DNA of 64,000 nucleotides, taken from contig NZ_JAAGKO020000003.1 in assembly GCF_027947535.2 (NCBI RefSeq), positions 1 through 64,000 of the forward strand. Direction: 5' to 3'. Below, piece by piece: positions 32,900 to 41,938 of the stretch (positions are counted from its first letter, which is position 1; each line of letters opens with the position of its first letter). A model generated the notes under the pieces. It saw only the letters and a program-made list of their open reading frames with translations, was not told the DNA's origin and searched no databases. Made by a program: the position numbers and the translations under genes. The DNA comes from Streptantibioticus silvisoli. Lineage in GTDB: Bacteria; Actinomycetota; Actinomycetes; Streptomycetales; Streptomycetaceae.

Positions 32900-33076
32900 T
32901 GCCCCGGCCGACACCGCCACGCGCACGGCACCGTCACCCGTCCGGCACTGTCACCCACAAAGCACCGCCGCCCACACAGCACCGTCCACCCGCACAACAT
33001 CATCACCCGCAAAGCACCGTCACCCACACAGCACCGCCACCCACACAGCACCGTCACCCACACAGCACCGCGCCCC
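32900..33076 (+). repeat. 17-bp-period CACAGCACCG repeats
   Basis: About ten imperfect copies of a unit like CACACAGCACCGTCACC follow each other with mostly 16-17 base spacing. The last three are nearly identical. They lie just downstream of the amino-acid permease stop in a stretch with no gene (32740-33157). Confidence 0.75.
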
Positions 33077-33157
33077 CTCCAACCGAGGGGACGGCCTGCG
33101 GGACAAGGCAGAACCGCCCGCCCACCAGCCACCCCCTCGGCCCCGCGGCCACGTCCC

Positions 33158-34774
33158 CTACCCCACCTCCGCGTCCTGCGGAGCCGCGGCCAAGTGGCGG
33201 GCGCCGGACATGACCGCCCACCAGAAGACCGCCAGGGCGAACACCGCGACCGTCAGCGAGTCCCAGGGGGCGGAGAGGTGGCCGGCGCCGCCGAAGCTGC
33301 CCAGCCAGGACAGCACGGTGATGACGGCGAGGTAGACCACCAGCCAGGCGCCGTCGCGCAGTTCGGCGGCCAGCGGGGTGCTGGAGGCGTCCCGGCGCAG
33401 GAAGAGGAAGAGCGGCAGCCCGACCAGGACCAGTGGAAGCACCAGGCGCAGGTCGTGCCAGCCGGACCAGTAGACGAACTCGGAGGCGACCACGAAGGCC
33501 ACCGGGGAGATCCAGCGCAGACCGGGCACCCAGCCGGAGAGCCGGTCGCGGGCGGCGACCCGGAAGACCGAGGCGGCGACCGCGGAGGAGGCGTAGATGA
33601 GCAGGTACATGTCGCCCATCACGCTGACGATGTTCTGCCAGCCGCCGAACGGCAGCAGGAAGACCACGATCACCGCGAGGTTCAGCGCCAGCGCCCGGTT
33701 GGGGATGCCGAACCGCTCGTTGACCCGCATGAAGAAGCGCGGCAGCAGTCCGTTCTTGGCCAGCGCGTAGGTGTGCCGGGCGTCGATCGCCACCCCGACG
33801 TAGGCCGAGCCGCCGGGCGAGACCACCGCGTCGGCGTAGAGCAGGCTGGAGAGCCACTGGAGGTTGAGCAGCAGAGCCAGCTGGCCGAACGGGGAGTCGA
33901 AGTTGACGCCGTGCCAGCCGTGGCCCAGCAGCCCGTCCGGGACCGCGTAGAGGAAGGCCAGTTGCAGGCCGAGGTACATCAGTACCGACAGGCCGATGCC
34001 GCTCAGGACCGAGGCCGGGATGCTGCGCCGCGGGTTGCGGGCCTCACCGGAGAAGTCCAGCGGGGCCTGGAAGCCGTTGACCGAGTAGACGATGCCGCCG
34101 GCGGACAGCGCGCTCAGGCAGGCCGCGTAGCCGTAGGGGGCGAAGCCGCCGTGCGCGGTCAGCCGGTCCGGGGAGTGCAGTCCGGAGGCGAACAGCGCGA
34201 TCACCGTGATGACCGGGACCACGACCTTGAAGACCGAGACCGCGTTGTTGACCCGGGAGAACAACCGCACGCCGAACCAGTTGAGCCCGGTCAGCAGCAC
34301 GCTCAGCCCGAGGGCCAGCCCCAGGCCGGTGAAGGTCAGGGTGTGGCCGTTGTACAGGCCCGGCAGGTAGTGCGCGGCGTACTGCATGATGGCGGTGATC
34401 TCGGCCGCGGTGCCGCCGACCGACAGCAGCACCGACCAGCCGACCATGGTGCCGACCAGCCGGCCGCTGGCGTACAGCGGCCAGCGCACGGTGCCGCCGC
34501 CCTCCGGCCGGGAGGCGCCCAGCTCCACCATGACCAGGGCCACCAGCGCGCACAGCAGACCGGCGGCCACCCAGGACAGCAGGGCGGCCGGCCCGGCGGT
34601 CTGCGCCGCGTACATCGCGGCGAACAGCCAGCCGGAGCCGAGGATGTTGGAGAAACCGATCGCGGTCAGGCCCCAATACCCCAGGTGGCGTTGGAGCCGG
34701 CCCTCCTCGGCGGCGACCGATTGCTCCCGGACCGCGGTCCCCGCCGGCCCGCCCGGCGACTGCTCTTGCGACAC
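33158..34774 (-). CDS. APC-family amino acid permease
   Basis: A 538-residue membrane transporter of the amino acid-polyamine-organocation superfamily with about 12 hydrophobic helices. The first helix has GLTAIGFSNILGSGWLFAA, with the G-S-G break that binds the amino-acid backbone. NGFQAPLDFSGEARNPRRSIP is the typical helix 6/loop sequence of this family. GTG 34774 has GAGGAG six bases upstream; an in-frame ATG at 34798 also exists. The gene stands alone, divergent from a secreted arabinofuranosidase. The substrate is not predictable. Confidence 0.9.
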   Translation of the reverse strand: MSQEQSPGGPAGTAVREQSVAAEEGRLQRHLGYWGLTAIGFSNILGSGWLFAAMYAAQTAGPAALLSWVAAGLLCALVALVMVELGASRPEGGGTVRWPLYASGRLVGTMVGWSVLLSVGGTAAEITAIMQYAAHYLPGLYNGHTLTFTGLGLALGLSVLLTGLNWFGVRLFSRVNNAVSVFKVVVPVITVIALFASGLHSPDRLTAHGGFAPYGYAACLSALSAGGIVYSVNGFQAPLDFSGEARNPRRSIPASVLSGIGLSVLMYLGLQLAFLYAVPDGLLGHGWHGVNFDSPFGQLALLLNLQWLSSLLYADAVVSPGGSAYVGVAIDARHTYALAKNGLLPRFFMRVNERFGIPNRALALNLAVIVVFLLPFGGWQNIVSVMGDMYLLIYASSAVAASVFRVAARDRLSGWVPGLRWISPVAFVVASEFVYWSGWHDLRLVLPLVLVGLPLFLFLRRDASSTPLAAELRDGAWLVVYLAVITVLSWLGSFGGAGHLSAPWDSLTVAVFALAVFWWAVMSGARHLAAAPQDAEVG

Positions 34775-34911
34775 CACACACTCCTCGACTGACGGCATCT
34801 TGATCTTGCGCCGCCCCACCCTGCCACGCGCGGGCCCGGCAGAAATGAACGGAAGAATAATTGCGCGGCCCCGCACGGTCGTTGACGGGGGAACGTGGTG
34901 CTTGCTGGTTG

Positions 34912-34924
34912 ATTTTGTCAAAAT
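34912..34924. promoter_or_regulatory. ATTTTG-T-CAAAAT palindrome
   Basis: A perfect 13-base palindrome in an AT-rich patch between the permease and arabinofuranosidase starts. It is flanked by TTGATT and TATTGTCG. It is a candidate operator for the secreted hydrolase or permease. The remainder of 34775-35076 has no gene. Confidence 0.5.
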
Positions 34925-35076
34925 TTCGTGGGCAACATTGATCGCTATTGTCGTTTTACGTGGAGTGACGTTCACTCTCCTTTCACGGGAGCGGGTCTTG
35001 GACTGGACCACGGCCGTTCGCCATGCCGCGCGGTTCCGCCCCGCTCAGGTGTTCTTCGATGGAGAAGAGGTCGGCC

Positions 35077-36558
35077 ATGTCCGCTCCGCCGTGGTTGAGG
35101 TATCTCAGAAAGTGGCTGCTGTCCGTAGGGGTGGTCGGTCTGCTGGCCGCCGGTCTGCTGGGCGGTACGGCGGGCACGTCCGCGGCCGCCGGTTCGCTGC
35201 CGTGTGACATCTACGCGGCGGCCGGTACCCCGTGTGTCGCCGCGCACAGCACGACCCGGGCGTTGTTCTCCGCCTACGACGGCCCGCTCTACCAAGTCAC
35301 CCGGGCCTCCGACAACACCACCACCGACATCGGCCTGCTGGCCACCGGCGGCTACGCCAACGCCGCAGCCCAGGACACCTTCTGCGCCAACACCACCTGC
35401 CGCATCACCAAGATCTACGACCAGACCTCCCGCCACAACGACCTCAACCCCGGCCCCGCCGGCACCTCCGGCATGGGCGCCGACCGCGGCGCCGACGCCG
35501 CCGAACTGTCGGTCACCGCCGGCGGCCACAAGGTCTACGGCATCTGGATCTCCCCCGGCGTCGGCTACCGCTCCAACGGCGCAGCCTCCGGCACCGCCAC
35601 CAACGGCCAGGCCGAAGGCGCCTACATGGTCGCCAGCGGCACCCACGTCGGCTCCGCCTGCTGCTTCGACTACGGCAACGCCGAAAGCACCCCCGCCGAC
35701 ACCGGCAACGGCCACATGGACGCCGTCAGCATCGCCACCACCTGCTACTTCTCCCCCTGCACCGGCAACGGCCCCTGGGTCGAGGCCGACATGGAAAACG
35801 GCATGTTCCAAGGCGACAACGGCTCCAACACCGCCAACGCCGGCAACAACACCCCCTTCGTCACCGCCGTACTGAAGAACAACGGACAGACCACCTACGC
35901 CATCAAGGGCGGCAACTCCCAAAGCGGCAACCTGTCCACCTGGTGGAACGGCGCCCTGCCCACCCGCGGCGGCTACACCCCCATGCACCAGGAAGGCGGC
36001 ATCATCCTGGGCACCGGCGGCGACAACAGCAACTGGAACATGGGCACCTTCTTCGAAGGCGTCATGGTCGCCGGCTACCCCACCGACGCAGCCGAGAACG
36101 CCGTCCAGGCCAACATCGTCTCCGTCGGCTACACCGGCGAGACCAACATCCCCAACGGCCCCCAGGGCACCATCACCGGCCCCGGCGGACAATGCGTCGA
36201 CGTCGCCGCCGACGACACCGGCGTCGACGGCGCAGCCGTCCAACTGTGGAACTGCCAGACCTACGCCGAAGACCAGCACTGGACCCACAACTCCGACAAC
36301 TCCCTGTCCACCATCGGCCGCTGCCTCGACATCGACGGCAACGGCACCGCCAACGGCACCAAAGTCGAACTGTGGGACTGCAACGGCGTCGGCGGACAGA
36401 AATGGGTCCAGCAGTCCGACGGCTCACTCCTCAACCCCCAGTCGGGACGCTGCCTGGACTCCCCCAGCGGCGCCACCGCCAACGGCACCCTGCTGCAGAT
36501 CTACGACTGCAACGGCTCCGCCGCGCAGAAGTTCACCCTCAACCCCCCGGTTTCCTGA
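35077..36558 (+). CDS. Secreted GH54-type alpha-L-arabinofuranosidase with ricin-B domain
   Basis: A 493-residue exported enzyme that should release arabinose from plant arabinoxylan or arabinan. Residues 1-33 are a signal peptide (LRKWLLSV core, cleavage near TSAAA). The GH54 (ArabFuran-catal) domain follows at ~35-365, with LPCDIYAAAGTPCVAAHST, QVTRASDNTTTDIG, YDQTSRHND and EGGIILGTGGDNS. A CBM13/ricin-B trefoil spans ~370-490, with GQCVDVAADD, GRCLDIDGNG and GRCLDSPSG starting the three lobes. Fungal GH54 enzymes carry CBM42 instead. ATG 35077 has GAGAAGAGG six bases upstream. A strong hairpin terminator follows. Confidence 0.92.
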   Translation: MSAPPWLRYLRKWLLSVGVVGLLAAGLLGGTAGTSAAAGSLPCDIYAAAGTPCVAAHSTTRALFSAYDGPLYQVTRASDNTTTDIGLLATGGYANAAAQDTFCANTTCRITKIYDQTSRHNDLNPGPAGTSGMGADRGADAAELSVTAGGHKVYGIWISPGVGYRSNGAASGTATNGQAEGAYMVASGTHVGSACCFDYGNAESTPADTGNGHMDAVSIATTCYFSPCTGNGPWVEADMENGMFQGDNGSNTANAGNNTPFVTAVLKNNGQTTYAIKGGNSQSGNLSTWWNGALPTRGGYTPMHQEGGIILGTGGDNSNWNMGTFFEGVMVAGYPTDAAENAVQANIVSVGYTGETNIPNGPQGTITGPGGQCVDVAADDTGVDGAAVQLWNCQTYAEDQHWTHNSDNSLSTIGRCLDIDGNGTANGTKVELWDCNGVGGQKWVQQSDGSLLNPQSGRCLDSPSGATANGTLLQIYDCNGSAAQKFTLNPPVS

Positions 36559-36605
36559 GGGCGTTGACCCCGGGCGGATGAACACCCGCCCCGCTCGCGC
36601 ATGAC

Positions 36606-36657
36606 GAGGACCTCCGTGTGGTGCGGCCGTTCACGACGGCACCACACGGAGGTCCTC
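36606..36657. terminator. Terminator hairpin with 19-bp perfect stem
   Basis: GAGGACCTCCGTGTGGTGC (36606-36624) pairs exactly with 36639-36657 over a 14-base loop, 48 bases after the arabinofuranosidase stop. There is no T-tract. The rest of 36658-37031 has no gene; a 25-base direct repeat around CCTGCGATC occurs at ~36722 and ~36756. Confidence 0.85.
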
Positions 36658-37031
36658 TGCCGTTACGAGGAAACGGCGCCGAACGCGCCCGCGACCGGGG
36701 GCCGGAAGCCGTGATGAACACGCCTGCGATCGGGCCGGACGTCGCGGTGAACACACCTGCGATCCGGCCGGAGGCCGAAGGCTTCACGCGGGCGCCTCCG
36801 GCGTGCGGGGGCGCGTCGCCCGGCGCGTTGTCGGGCGCCGTTTCCCCAGGTCACCCCGGCCCCAACTGGCTTGCCACGCACGGCTGTTCACTCTTTCCGG
36901 TGAACCGTGCACCGGGGCGGGGGCGGTACCGCCGTCGGCTGTGACAGTGGGAATCCGACGTCTCCCGGATTCCGGAGGAAGCCGGGAGACGGCCCGCCCT
37001 CCACAACAGCCCGACGAAAGGTGAGACCCCG

Positions 37032-37565
37032 ATGCGGACCGAGGCAGTCAACCGGATCAAGCTGATCTTCGCCCTGCTGGACGCCGACGGCAACGGATAC
37101 CTCGAACCGGACGACTTCGAACTCATGGCGAGCCGGGTCAACGAGGCCGCCCCCGGCACCGGCACCGCTTCGCAACGGGCGATGCTGGCCGCGTTCCGGC
37201 GGTACTGGTCGACGCTGGCCGGTGAACTGGACGCCGACCACGACGGCCGGATCAGCTTCGACGAGTACGCGGCCTGCGTCCTGGCACCGGAGCGTTTCAA
37301 CGGGGCGATCGGCGACTTCGCCGACGCGCTGGCGTCCCTGGGCGACCCGGACGGCGACGGACTCATCGAACGGCCGCTCTTCGTCGCCCTGATGACGGCC
37401 ATCGGCTTCCAACTCGCCAACATCCACACGTTGTTCGACGCCTTCGAGCCCGACGCGTCGGACCGGATCACGGTGGCCGTGTGGGCGCACGGCATCAAGG
37501 AGTACTACTCCCCCGACAAGGCGGGCATCCCCGGCGACCACCTGGTCGACGGCCTGACCGCCTGA
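37032..37565 (+). CDS. EF-hand calcium-binding protein
   Basis: A 177-residue calmodulin-like protein, like the actinomycete calerythrins, acting as cytosolic calcium buffer or sensor. Three good EF-hand loops are visible: DADGNGYLEPDDF (17-29), DADHDGRISFDEY (67-79) and DPDGDGLIERPLF (105-117). A fourth near residues 138-150 (EPDASDRITVAVW) has lost its pattern. AAGGTGAG lies upstream of ATG 37032. It stands alone. Confidence 0.92.
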   Translation: MRTEAVNRIKLIFALLDADGNGYLEPDDFELMASRVNEAAPGTGTASQRAMLAAFRRYWSTLAGELDADHDGRISFDEYAACVLAPERFNGAIGDFADALASLGDPDGDGLIERPLFVALMTAIGFQLANIHTLFDAFEPDASDRITVAVWAHGIKEYYSPDKAGIPGDHLVDGLTA

Positions 37566-37710
37566 CCGCGCCCCGGCCGCGCCGACCTGTCGACCGCACC
37601 GCTGCGTCGACCGCGTCGCCCCGGCCGGGGCGACGCCGCGCCCCGGCCCGCGGGGCACCCTTCCACCCGTTCACACGGGCCGTTCCACCCGGGCCTCCGC
37701 CTGGACCCTG

Positions 37711-38517
37711 CTACGCGGGCCGGCGACCACTCGCCGTGCACAGCACCAGCGACAGCTCGTGGGTGCCGGGATCGCGCAGATAACGCAACGCCTCGTCCAC
37801 GGCGCCGGGTTCGACGAGGCCGAGTTCGATCAGGCGCGGAGCGGTCTGCCGGATCGTGAGTTCCCAGAAGCGGGCCATCGGGCTGTCGGCGGTGACGACG
37901 GGCAGGTCGACGGCGAGCGTCACGCCGGTCAGTCCGCACTCGGCCAGCAGCCCCGGGTAGCGGCGGCCGTGGTTGGTGTCGGTGCCGATGGTCACGTCCA
38001 GCAGCCGCGACAGCCCGGTGAGCGTGGCGCGGTAGGCCGGGTGGGTGGAGGAGGCCCCGCCCAGTTCGGCCGAGTCGCTCATCACCATCAGCCCGCCCGG
38101 CTTGAGCCAGCCGACCATGCGCCGCAGCATCGCCTCGTGCTCGCGTACGTGCATCAGCACCATGCGCGAGTGCACCAGGTCGAACCGCCCGGCACCGGCG
38201 TCGAACGCGGTCAGGTCCGTCTCGTGGACGGTCAGCCGGGGGTCGTGATGTGCCCGCAGGTGCCGGGCGTCCCGGTCGACCGCGGTGACCGAACCCGTGG
38301 GCCCGACGCGGTCGGCCAGCCACCGCGCCATCGTCCCGGCCCCGGAGCCGACGTCCAGGCAGTGCCAGCCGGGCCCGGCGCCGAACGCGGTGAGGTGACC
38401 GCGGCTCGCCGGATCGAACGTCGCCGCGAGTGCCGCGAGCCGCTCCCCCTCGGTGTCGTCCTCGGGACTGAAGACCCGCTGCCCGTAGCGTTCCGACTGG
38501 TCGACGGAAGGGATCAC
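37711..38517 (-). CDS. SAM-dependent methyltransferase
   Basis: A 268-residue class I methyltransferase. The SAM-binding motif I is CLDVGSGAGTMARWLADRV, followed by VTAVDRDARHL (motif acidic residue), LTAFDAGAGRFDLVHSRMVL and WLKPGGLMVMSDSAE. GTG 38517 is chosen as the first start before the conserved core; its ribosome site is weak. The C-terminal part from ~170 is the substrate cap. Neighbours give no hint about the substrate. Confidence 0.88.
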   Translation of the reverse strand: MIPSVDQSERYGQRVFSPEDDTEGERLAALAATFDPASRGHLTAFGAGPGWHCLDVGSGAGTMARWLADRVGPTGSVTAVDRDARHLRAHHDPRLTVHETDLTAFDAGAGRFDLVHSRMVLMHVREHEAMLRRMVGWLKPGGLMVMSDSAELGGASSTHPAYRATLTGLSRLLDVTIGTDTNHGRRYPGLLAECGLTGVTLAVDLPVVTADSPMARFWELTIRQTAPRLIELGLVEPGAVDEALRYLRDPGTHELSLVLCTASGRRPA

Positions 38518-38932
38518 GACGCACCGCCCGGTGGGGAGGAACGGACTCCGGCACGCGGGAACTCCGTTGGGAATCCGGTCAGTTGGACCCCGGAACAGCG
38601 ACTGCGGAACGGGGACTGAGCGGAGCATCGCAACACGCCAGGGCGTTGCCAAGTTCTCCGGTGGGGATTCCACCGGCTTCCGGCCAGTCGCCGCCAGCTC
38701 GTCGCGAGGTGCCCGGCACGCGGTCCCCGTCACACGGCCCCGGCACGACGCCCCCGTCACGACGCCGGCGACATGGCCCCGCCGTTCGTCCGCCCGCACG
38801 CGTCACGCCTCGGCGCCGTGCGCGCCCACCCGCACCCCTGCACCCCCGCACCCCCGCCGTAAGCCCACCCGCGCCCCCGCGCCGTTCGTCCGCCCCCGCA
38901 TCGTGAGTCCCCTACGCCCCACCGGCACGACG
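38518..38932. other. 415-base C-rich stretch without a gene
   Basis: Between the methyltransferase start and the metallo-beta-lactamase stop. It contains CACCC/CGCCC runs with an irregular 8-14 base period around 38805-38900 and GACGCCCCCGTCACGACGCC-type duplications near 38740-38770. No convincing gene or promoter is seen. Confidence 0.4.
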
Positions 38933-39574
38933 TCACACCGTCAGGGACTCCCCCGCCGCGAGCAGGGTGACCGGCGTGCCGGTGAGGCCGTCCTCGCCGA
39001 GGAGGGTGGCGGTGGAGCGCTGTCCCAGTTCGCTGAGCATGAGTTCGTGGATCTGGATCAGGCGGCTCGGACGAACCGCGCGCACGTAGTCCGCGGCCTC
39101 CCCCAGCTTCGTCCACGGGCCGCTGGTCGGCAGCAGCAGCGTCTCGACCGGTTCGCGGGGCACGAAGTAGGCGTCGCCGGGGTGGAAGACCGCGTCGTCG
39201 ACGAGGTAGCCGACGTTGTCGACGCAGGGGATGTCCGGGTGGATGAGCGCGTGCCGTTCGCCGCGGACCGCGACGCGGAGGCCGCCGACGGTGAAGGTGT
39301 CACCGGCCGCCACCGCCGTGACCCGGCCGCCGTGCCTCCCGAGCCGGTCGGCCACCGCGGCGGGGCCGAACACCAGCAGGTCGGGCCGGTCCGCCAGCGC
39401 CGCGGTGAGCAGGTCGGCGTCGAAGTGGTCGAAGTGCTCGTGCGTGACGAGCACCGCGGCCGCCGCGCCCACCGCCTCACCGGCCCCGGGGGTGAGGGTG
39501 CCCGGATCGAGCACCACCGTGACGCCGTCCTTCTCCAGGGCGACGCAGGCGTGGGCGTACTTGGTGAGCTTCAT
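38933..39574 (-). CDS. Metallo-beta-lactamase-fold hydrolase
   Basis: A 213-residue MBL-fold protein of the UlaG/L-ascorbate-6-phosphate lactonase-like group. The metal motif is THEHFDHFDAD (H45, H47, D49, H50). HALIHPDIPCVDNVGYL and AVFHPGDAYFVP give the further metal ligands, and LLPTSGPWTKLGEAADY follows. GGAGAGG lies seven bases before ATG 39574. It is downstream of a MarR gene on the same strand, separated by a repeat array and a palindrome matching the MarR operator. The substrate is unknown. Confidence 0.88.
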   Translation of the reverse strand: MKLTKYAHACVALEKDGVTVVLDPGTLTPGAGEAVGAAAAVLVTHEHFDHFDADLLTAALADRPDLLVFGPAAVADRLGRHGGRVTAVAAGDTFTVGGLRVAVRGERHALIHPDIPCVDNVGYLVDDAVFHPGDAYFVPREPVETLLLPTSGPWTKLGEAADYVRAVRPSRLIQIHELMLSELGQRSTATLLGEDGLTGTPVTLLAAGESLTV

Positions 39575-39605
39575 CGTGGAGCCTCTCCGGCCGGCGATTG
39601 CTTGG

Positions 39606-39620
39606 TACAGCAAAACTGTA
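39606..39620. promoter_or_regulatory. TACAG-N5-CTGTA operator before the MBL gene
   Basis: TACAG-CAAAA-CTGTA, 32 bases before the MBL start codon. The same 15-base architecture occurs before the MarR gene at 40323-40337, so it is very likely the MarR binding site. Confidence 0.75.
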
Positions 39621-39654
39621 CACCTTCGCTGCACATCGATCGCGGTATCACTCC

Positions 39655-39874
39655 CCCGTGTACGTCAGCCCGTGTACGTGAGCCTCGCGTACGTCTGCCT
39701 CTGGCCGGCCGGCCCGTGTACGTCAGCCCCTTGTCCGCCAGCCCGTGTACGTCTGCCTGCGAACGTCACCCCGTATACGTCAGCCTCGCGTACGTCAGCC
39801 CCCCGCCGGCCGGCCCGCGTACGTCAGCCCCTCGCCGGCCGGCCCGCGTACGTCAGCCCCTCGCCGGCCGGCCC
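39655..39874 (+). repeat. 14/15-bp tandem repeat array, about 16 units
   Basis: Alternating units such as CCCGTGTACGTCAG, CCTCGCGTACGTCTG and CCCCTCGCCGGCCGG run for 220 bases and stop exactly at the MarR stop codon. The last four units form two identical 29-base pairs. It separates the MarR and MBL genes. There are no unique spacers. Confidence 0.85.
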
Positions 39875-40312
39875 CTACTCCTGCTCGTCGGCGGTGTGGG
39901 ACGCCAGCTTGTTCAGCAGGTCCGGCACGGTCGCGAGCCGGGCGCGCTCGTCCGGGGTGAGGGCCCGCGCGATCGCCCGCGCCATCCCGTCCCGGCGGGC
40001 GCGGCGGTCGCGGTCCAGGGCCTCGCGTCCGGCGTCGGTCAGCGCGACCAGCAGGGCCCGGCGGTCCCCGGGGTCCGGGTGGCGGCCCACGTGGCCGGCG
40101 GCCAGCAGCTCCATCACCGTGCGGCTGGCGCTCTGGTGGCGTACGCCGCGGCGTTGCGCGAGCGCGGCGATCGTCATGTCCCCCTCACGCCCGAGCAGTC
40201 CGAGCAACGCGGAGTGCGGCGGCGGGAGCGAGTCGGCGTGCGCACGCGTGACGCGCACCAAGCGGCCGATGGACTCCCGCAGGCGCTCGGCCAGGGCATC
40301 GTCGTTTCCCAT
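39875..40312 (-). CDS. MarR-family transcriptional regulator
   Basis: A 145-residue winged-helix regulator with IAALAQRRGVRHQSASRTVMELLAAG as recognition region and VGRHPDPGDRRALLVALTDAG as the wing (DRR motif). The perfect TACAGCG-C-CGCTGTA palindrome lies 10 bases upstream of its start, and a matching site precedes the MBL gene downstream. It therefore probably represses itself and the MBL gene. The ligand is unknown. Confidence 0.92.
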   Translation of the reverse strand: MGNDDALAERLRESIGRLVRVTRAHADSLPPPHSALLGLLGREGDMTIAALAQRRGVRHQSASRTVMELLAAGHVGRHPDPGDRRALLVALTDAGREALDRDRRARRDGMARAIARALTPDERARLATVPDLLNKLASHTADEQE

Positions 40313-40322
40313 CCGCCGACAA

Positions 40323-40337
40323 TACAGCGCCGCTGTA
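40323..40337. promoter_or_regulatory. TACAG-N5-CTGTA operator before the MarR gene
   Basis: TACAG-CGCCG-CTGTA, in fact a perfect 15-base palindrome apart from the central base, 10 bases upstream of ATG 40312. It shares both half sites with the palindrome at 39606. Confidence 0.75.
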
Positions 40338-40483
40338 CAGCCGCCACCGGACGCGATCCGGTCCCCGGACGGCGGGCGGGCGTTCGGGGGGCGGCCTTCC
40401 GGGGCGAGGCGGGGCGGGGCGGCGAGCGGGACGCCGTCCGCTCCCGTCCTGCCGCGCCGGCGGCAGCCCCCGCGCGCAGAACC

Positions 40484-41740
40484 TCAGCGGGCGCCCGAGC
40501 GGGTCCGGTCGGCCAGGACCTGGCGGGCGGCGCGGGCGCCGGAGGCCAGTGCGCCCTGCACGGAGCCGGTGGCCCGGTGGTCGCCGCAGACGTAACGGCC
40601 GGGCGCGGTACGGCAGTCGCGGGTCAGCGGGTGCGGCGGCGGCATGGCGGACAGCGCGCCGCGGACGGTGTAGCGCGCGACCAACTCCCAGCCGTCGGTC
40701 GGCGCGTCGTAGAGGCGGGCCAACTCCCGCCGCACGACTGCCTCGTGGGCGTCGTCGTGGGCGCCGAGGAGGGAAGTGGACACCAGGGAGCGGGAGTCGG
40801 CGGCGTAGCCGGGCACCACCTGGGTCAGCACGCAGGTGTTGAGCAGGCGGTGTTCGCCGTCCAGCAGCAACGTCGGTTCGCGCAGGGGTGGTTGGGACGC
40901 GGCGTGGTAGTAGGTCGTCACGGTGCGGCTGCCGGGTACGTCGAGACCGGGGATCAGGCGGCCGGCGGCGGCCGCGTCGGTGGCGACGACGACGGTGGGC
41001 GCGGTGCGTTCGGCGCCGTCGGCCAGCAGCACGCCGTCGTCGGTCAGCGCGGCGACCGGGGACTCCAACATGACGCAGCCGTCCGGGAGTTGAGCGGCCA
41101 GCGCCTGGGGAACGGCACCGATGCCCCGGCCGGGCAGGCACAGGGTGCCGCGCAGCATGCTGCGCCACACGAGGTGGAAGACCCGGCTGGAGGTCTCCAG
41201 GTCGTCCTCCAGGAACACGCCGGACAGGAACGGGCGCAGCACCGCGTCGACGATGTCCTGCGACAGTCCGGCGGCGGCCAGTTCGGTGGCGGTGGTGCGG
41301 TCGGGGCCGCGTTTGATCAGCCGGGCCGGCAGGAACATGTCGCGGGCGCTGAGCACGCCGAGGGCGGCGAGGTCGCGGGCGGAGGCGGCGCGGCCGGGCA
41401 GCAGGGCGCCGGCGTCGCGCGGGTGCCGGGTGGGGTCGGCGAACCGGCGCAGGCCGTCCGGGCCGCGTACCAGCAGGCCGGCGGTGAACGGGCGCAGCCG
41501 CAGCGCCCGCAGGTCCAGCCGCGACTTCACCTGCGGGTAGGAGGTGTTGAAGACCTGGAAGCCGCGGTCCAGGGTGAAGCCGTCGCGGTGGTCGGTGCGC
41601 ATCCGGCCGCCGACGCCGTCGGATGCCTCCAGCACCCGGACGGTCAGCCCGCGGGCGGTGAGGTCGTGCGCACAGGCCAGTCCGGCCAGTCCGGCGCCGA
41701 CCACGAGCACGTCGGTCCGGCTGTCGGTGTCAGCGCTCAC
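40484..41740 (-). CDS. FAD-dependent amine oxidase/desaturase-like oxidoreductase
   Basis: A 418-residue flavoprotein. The N-terminal dinucleotide fold reads VLVVGAGLAGLACAHDLTARG, then LEASDGVGGRMRTD, and the C-terminal FAD motif is RYVCGDHRATGSVQGALASG. The overall pattern matches protoporphyrinogen oxidase/phytoene desaturase-like NAD(P)-binding proteins conserved in actinobacteria. GTG 41740 opens just before the Rossmann strand. It has no obvious operon partner. The substrate is unknown; a carotenoid role is possible in principle but no carotenoid gene is near. Confidence 0.88.
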   Translation of the reverse strand: MSADTDSRTDVLVVGAGLAGLACAHDLTARGLTVRVLEASDGVGGRMRTDHRDGFTLDRGFQVFNTSYPQVKSRLDLRALRLRPFTAGLLVRGPDGLRRFADPTRHPRDAGALLPGRAASARDLAALGVLSARDMFLPARLIKRGPDRTTATELAAAGLSQDIVDAVLRPFLSGVFLEDDLETSSRVFHLVWRSMLRGTLCLPGRGIGAVPQALAAQLPDGCVMLESPVAALTDDGVLLADGAERTAPTVVVATDAAAAGRLIPGLDVPGSRTVTTYYHAASQPPLREPTLLLDGEHRLLNTCVLTQVVPGYAADSRSLVSTSLLGAHDDAHEAVVRRELARLYDAPTDGWELVARYTVRGALSAMPPPHPLTRDCRTAPGRYVCGDHRATGSVQGALASGARAARQVLADRTRSGAR

Positions 41741-41938
41741 GGGGTCGCCGCCTCTCGTTCGCCGCGGTGGGCCGGCGGTGCCGCCGGCACGGGACGGGTC
41801 ACCCGCCGCCGGGGTGACCCGCGGGGCTCACCCACCGCAGGGTCACCCGCCGGGCAGCCTACGACGCCTCCGCCCCGCGGCCGGGGCGGCGCGCGGGGCG
41901 GGCGGCGCGGCCGTATCCGCTGCGCAGGGGTCAGCCGG

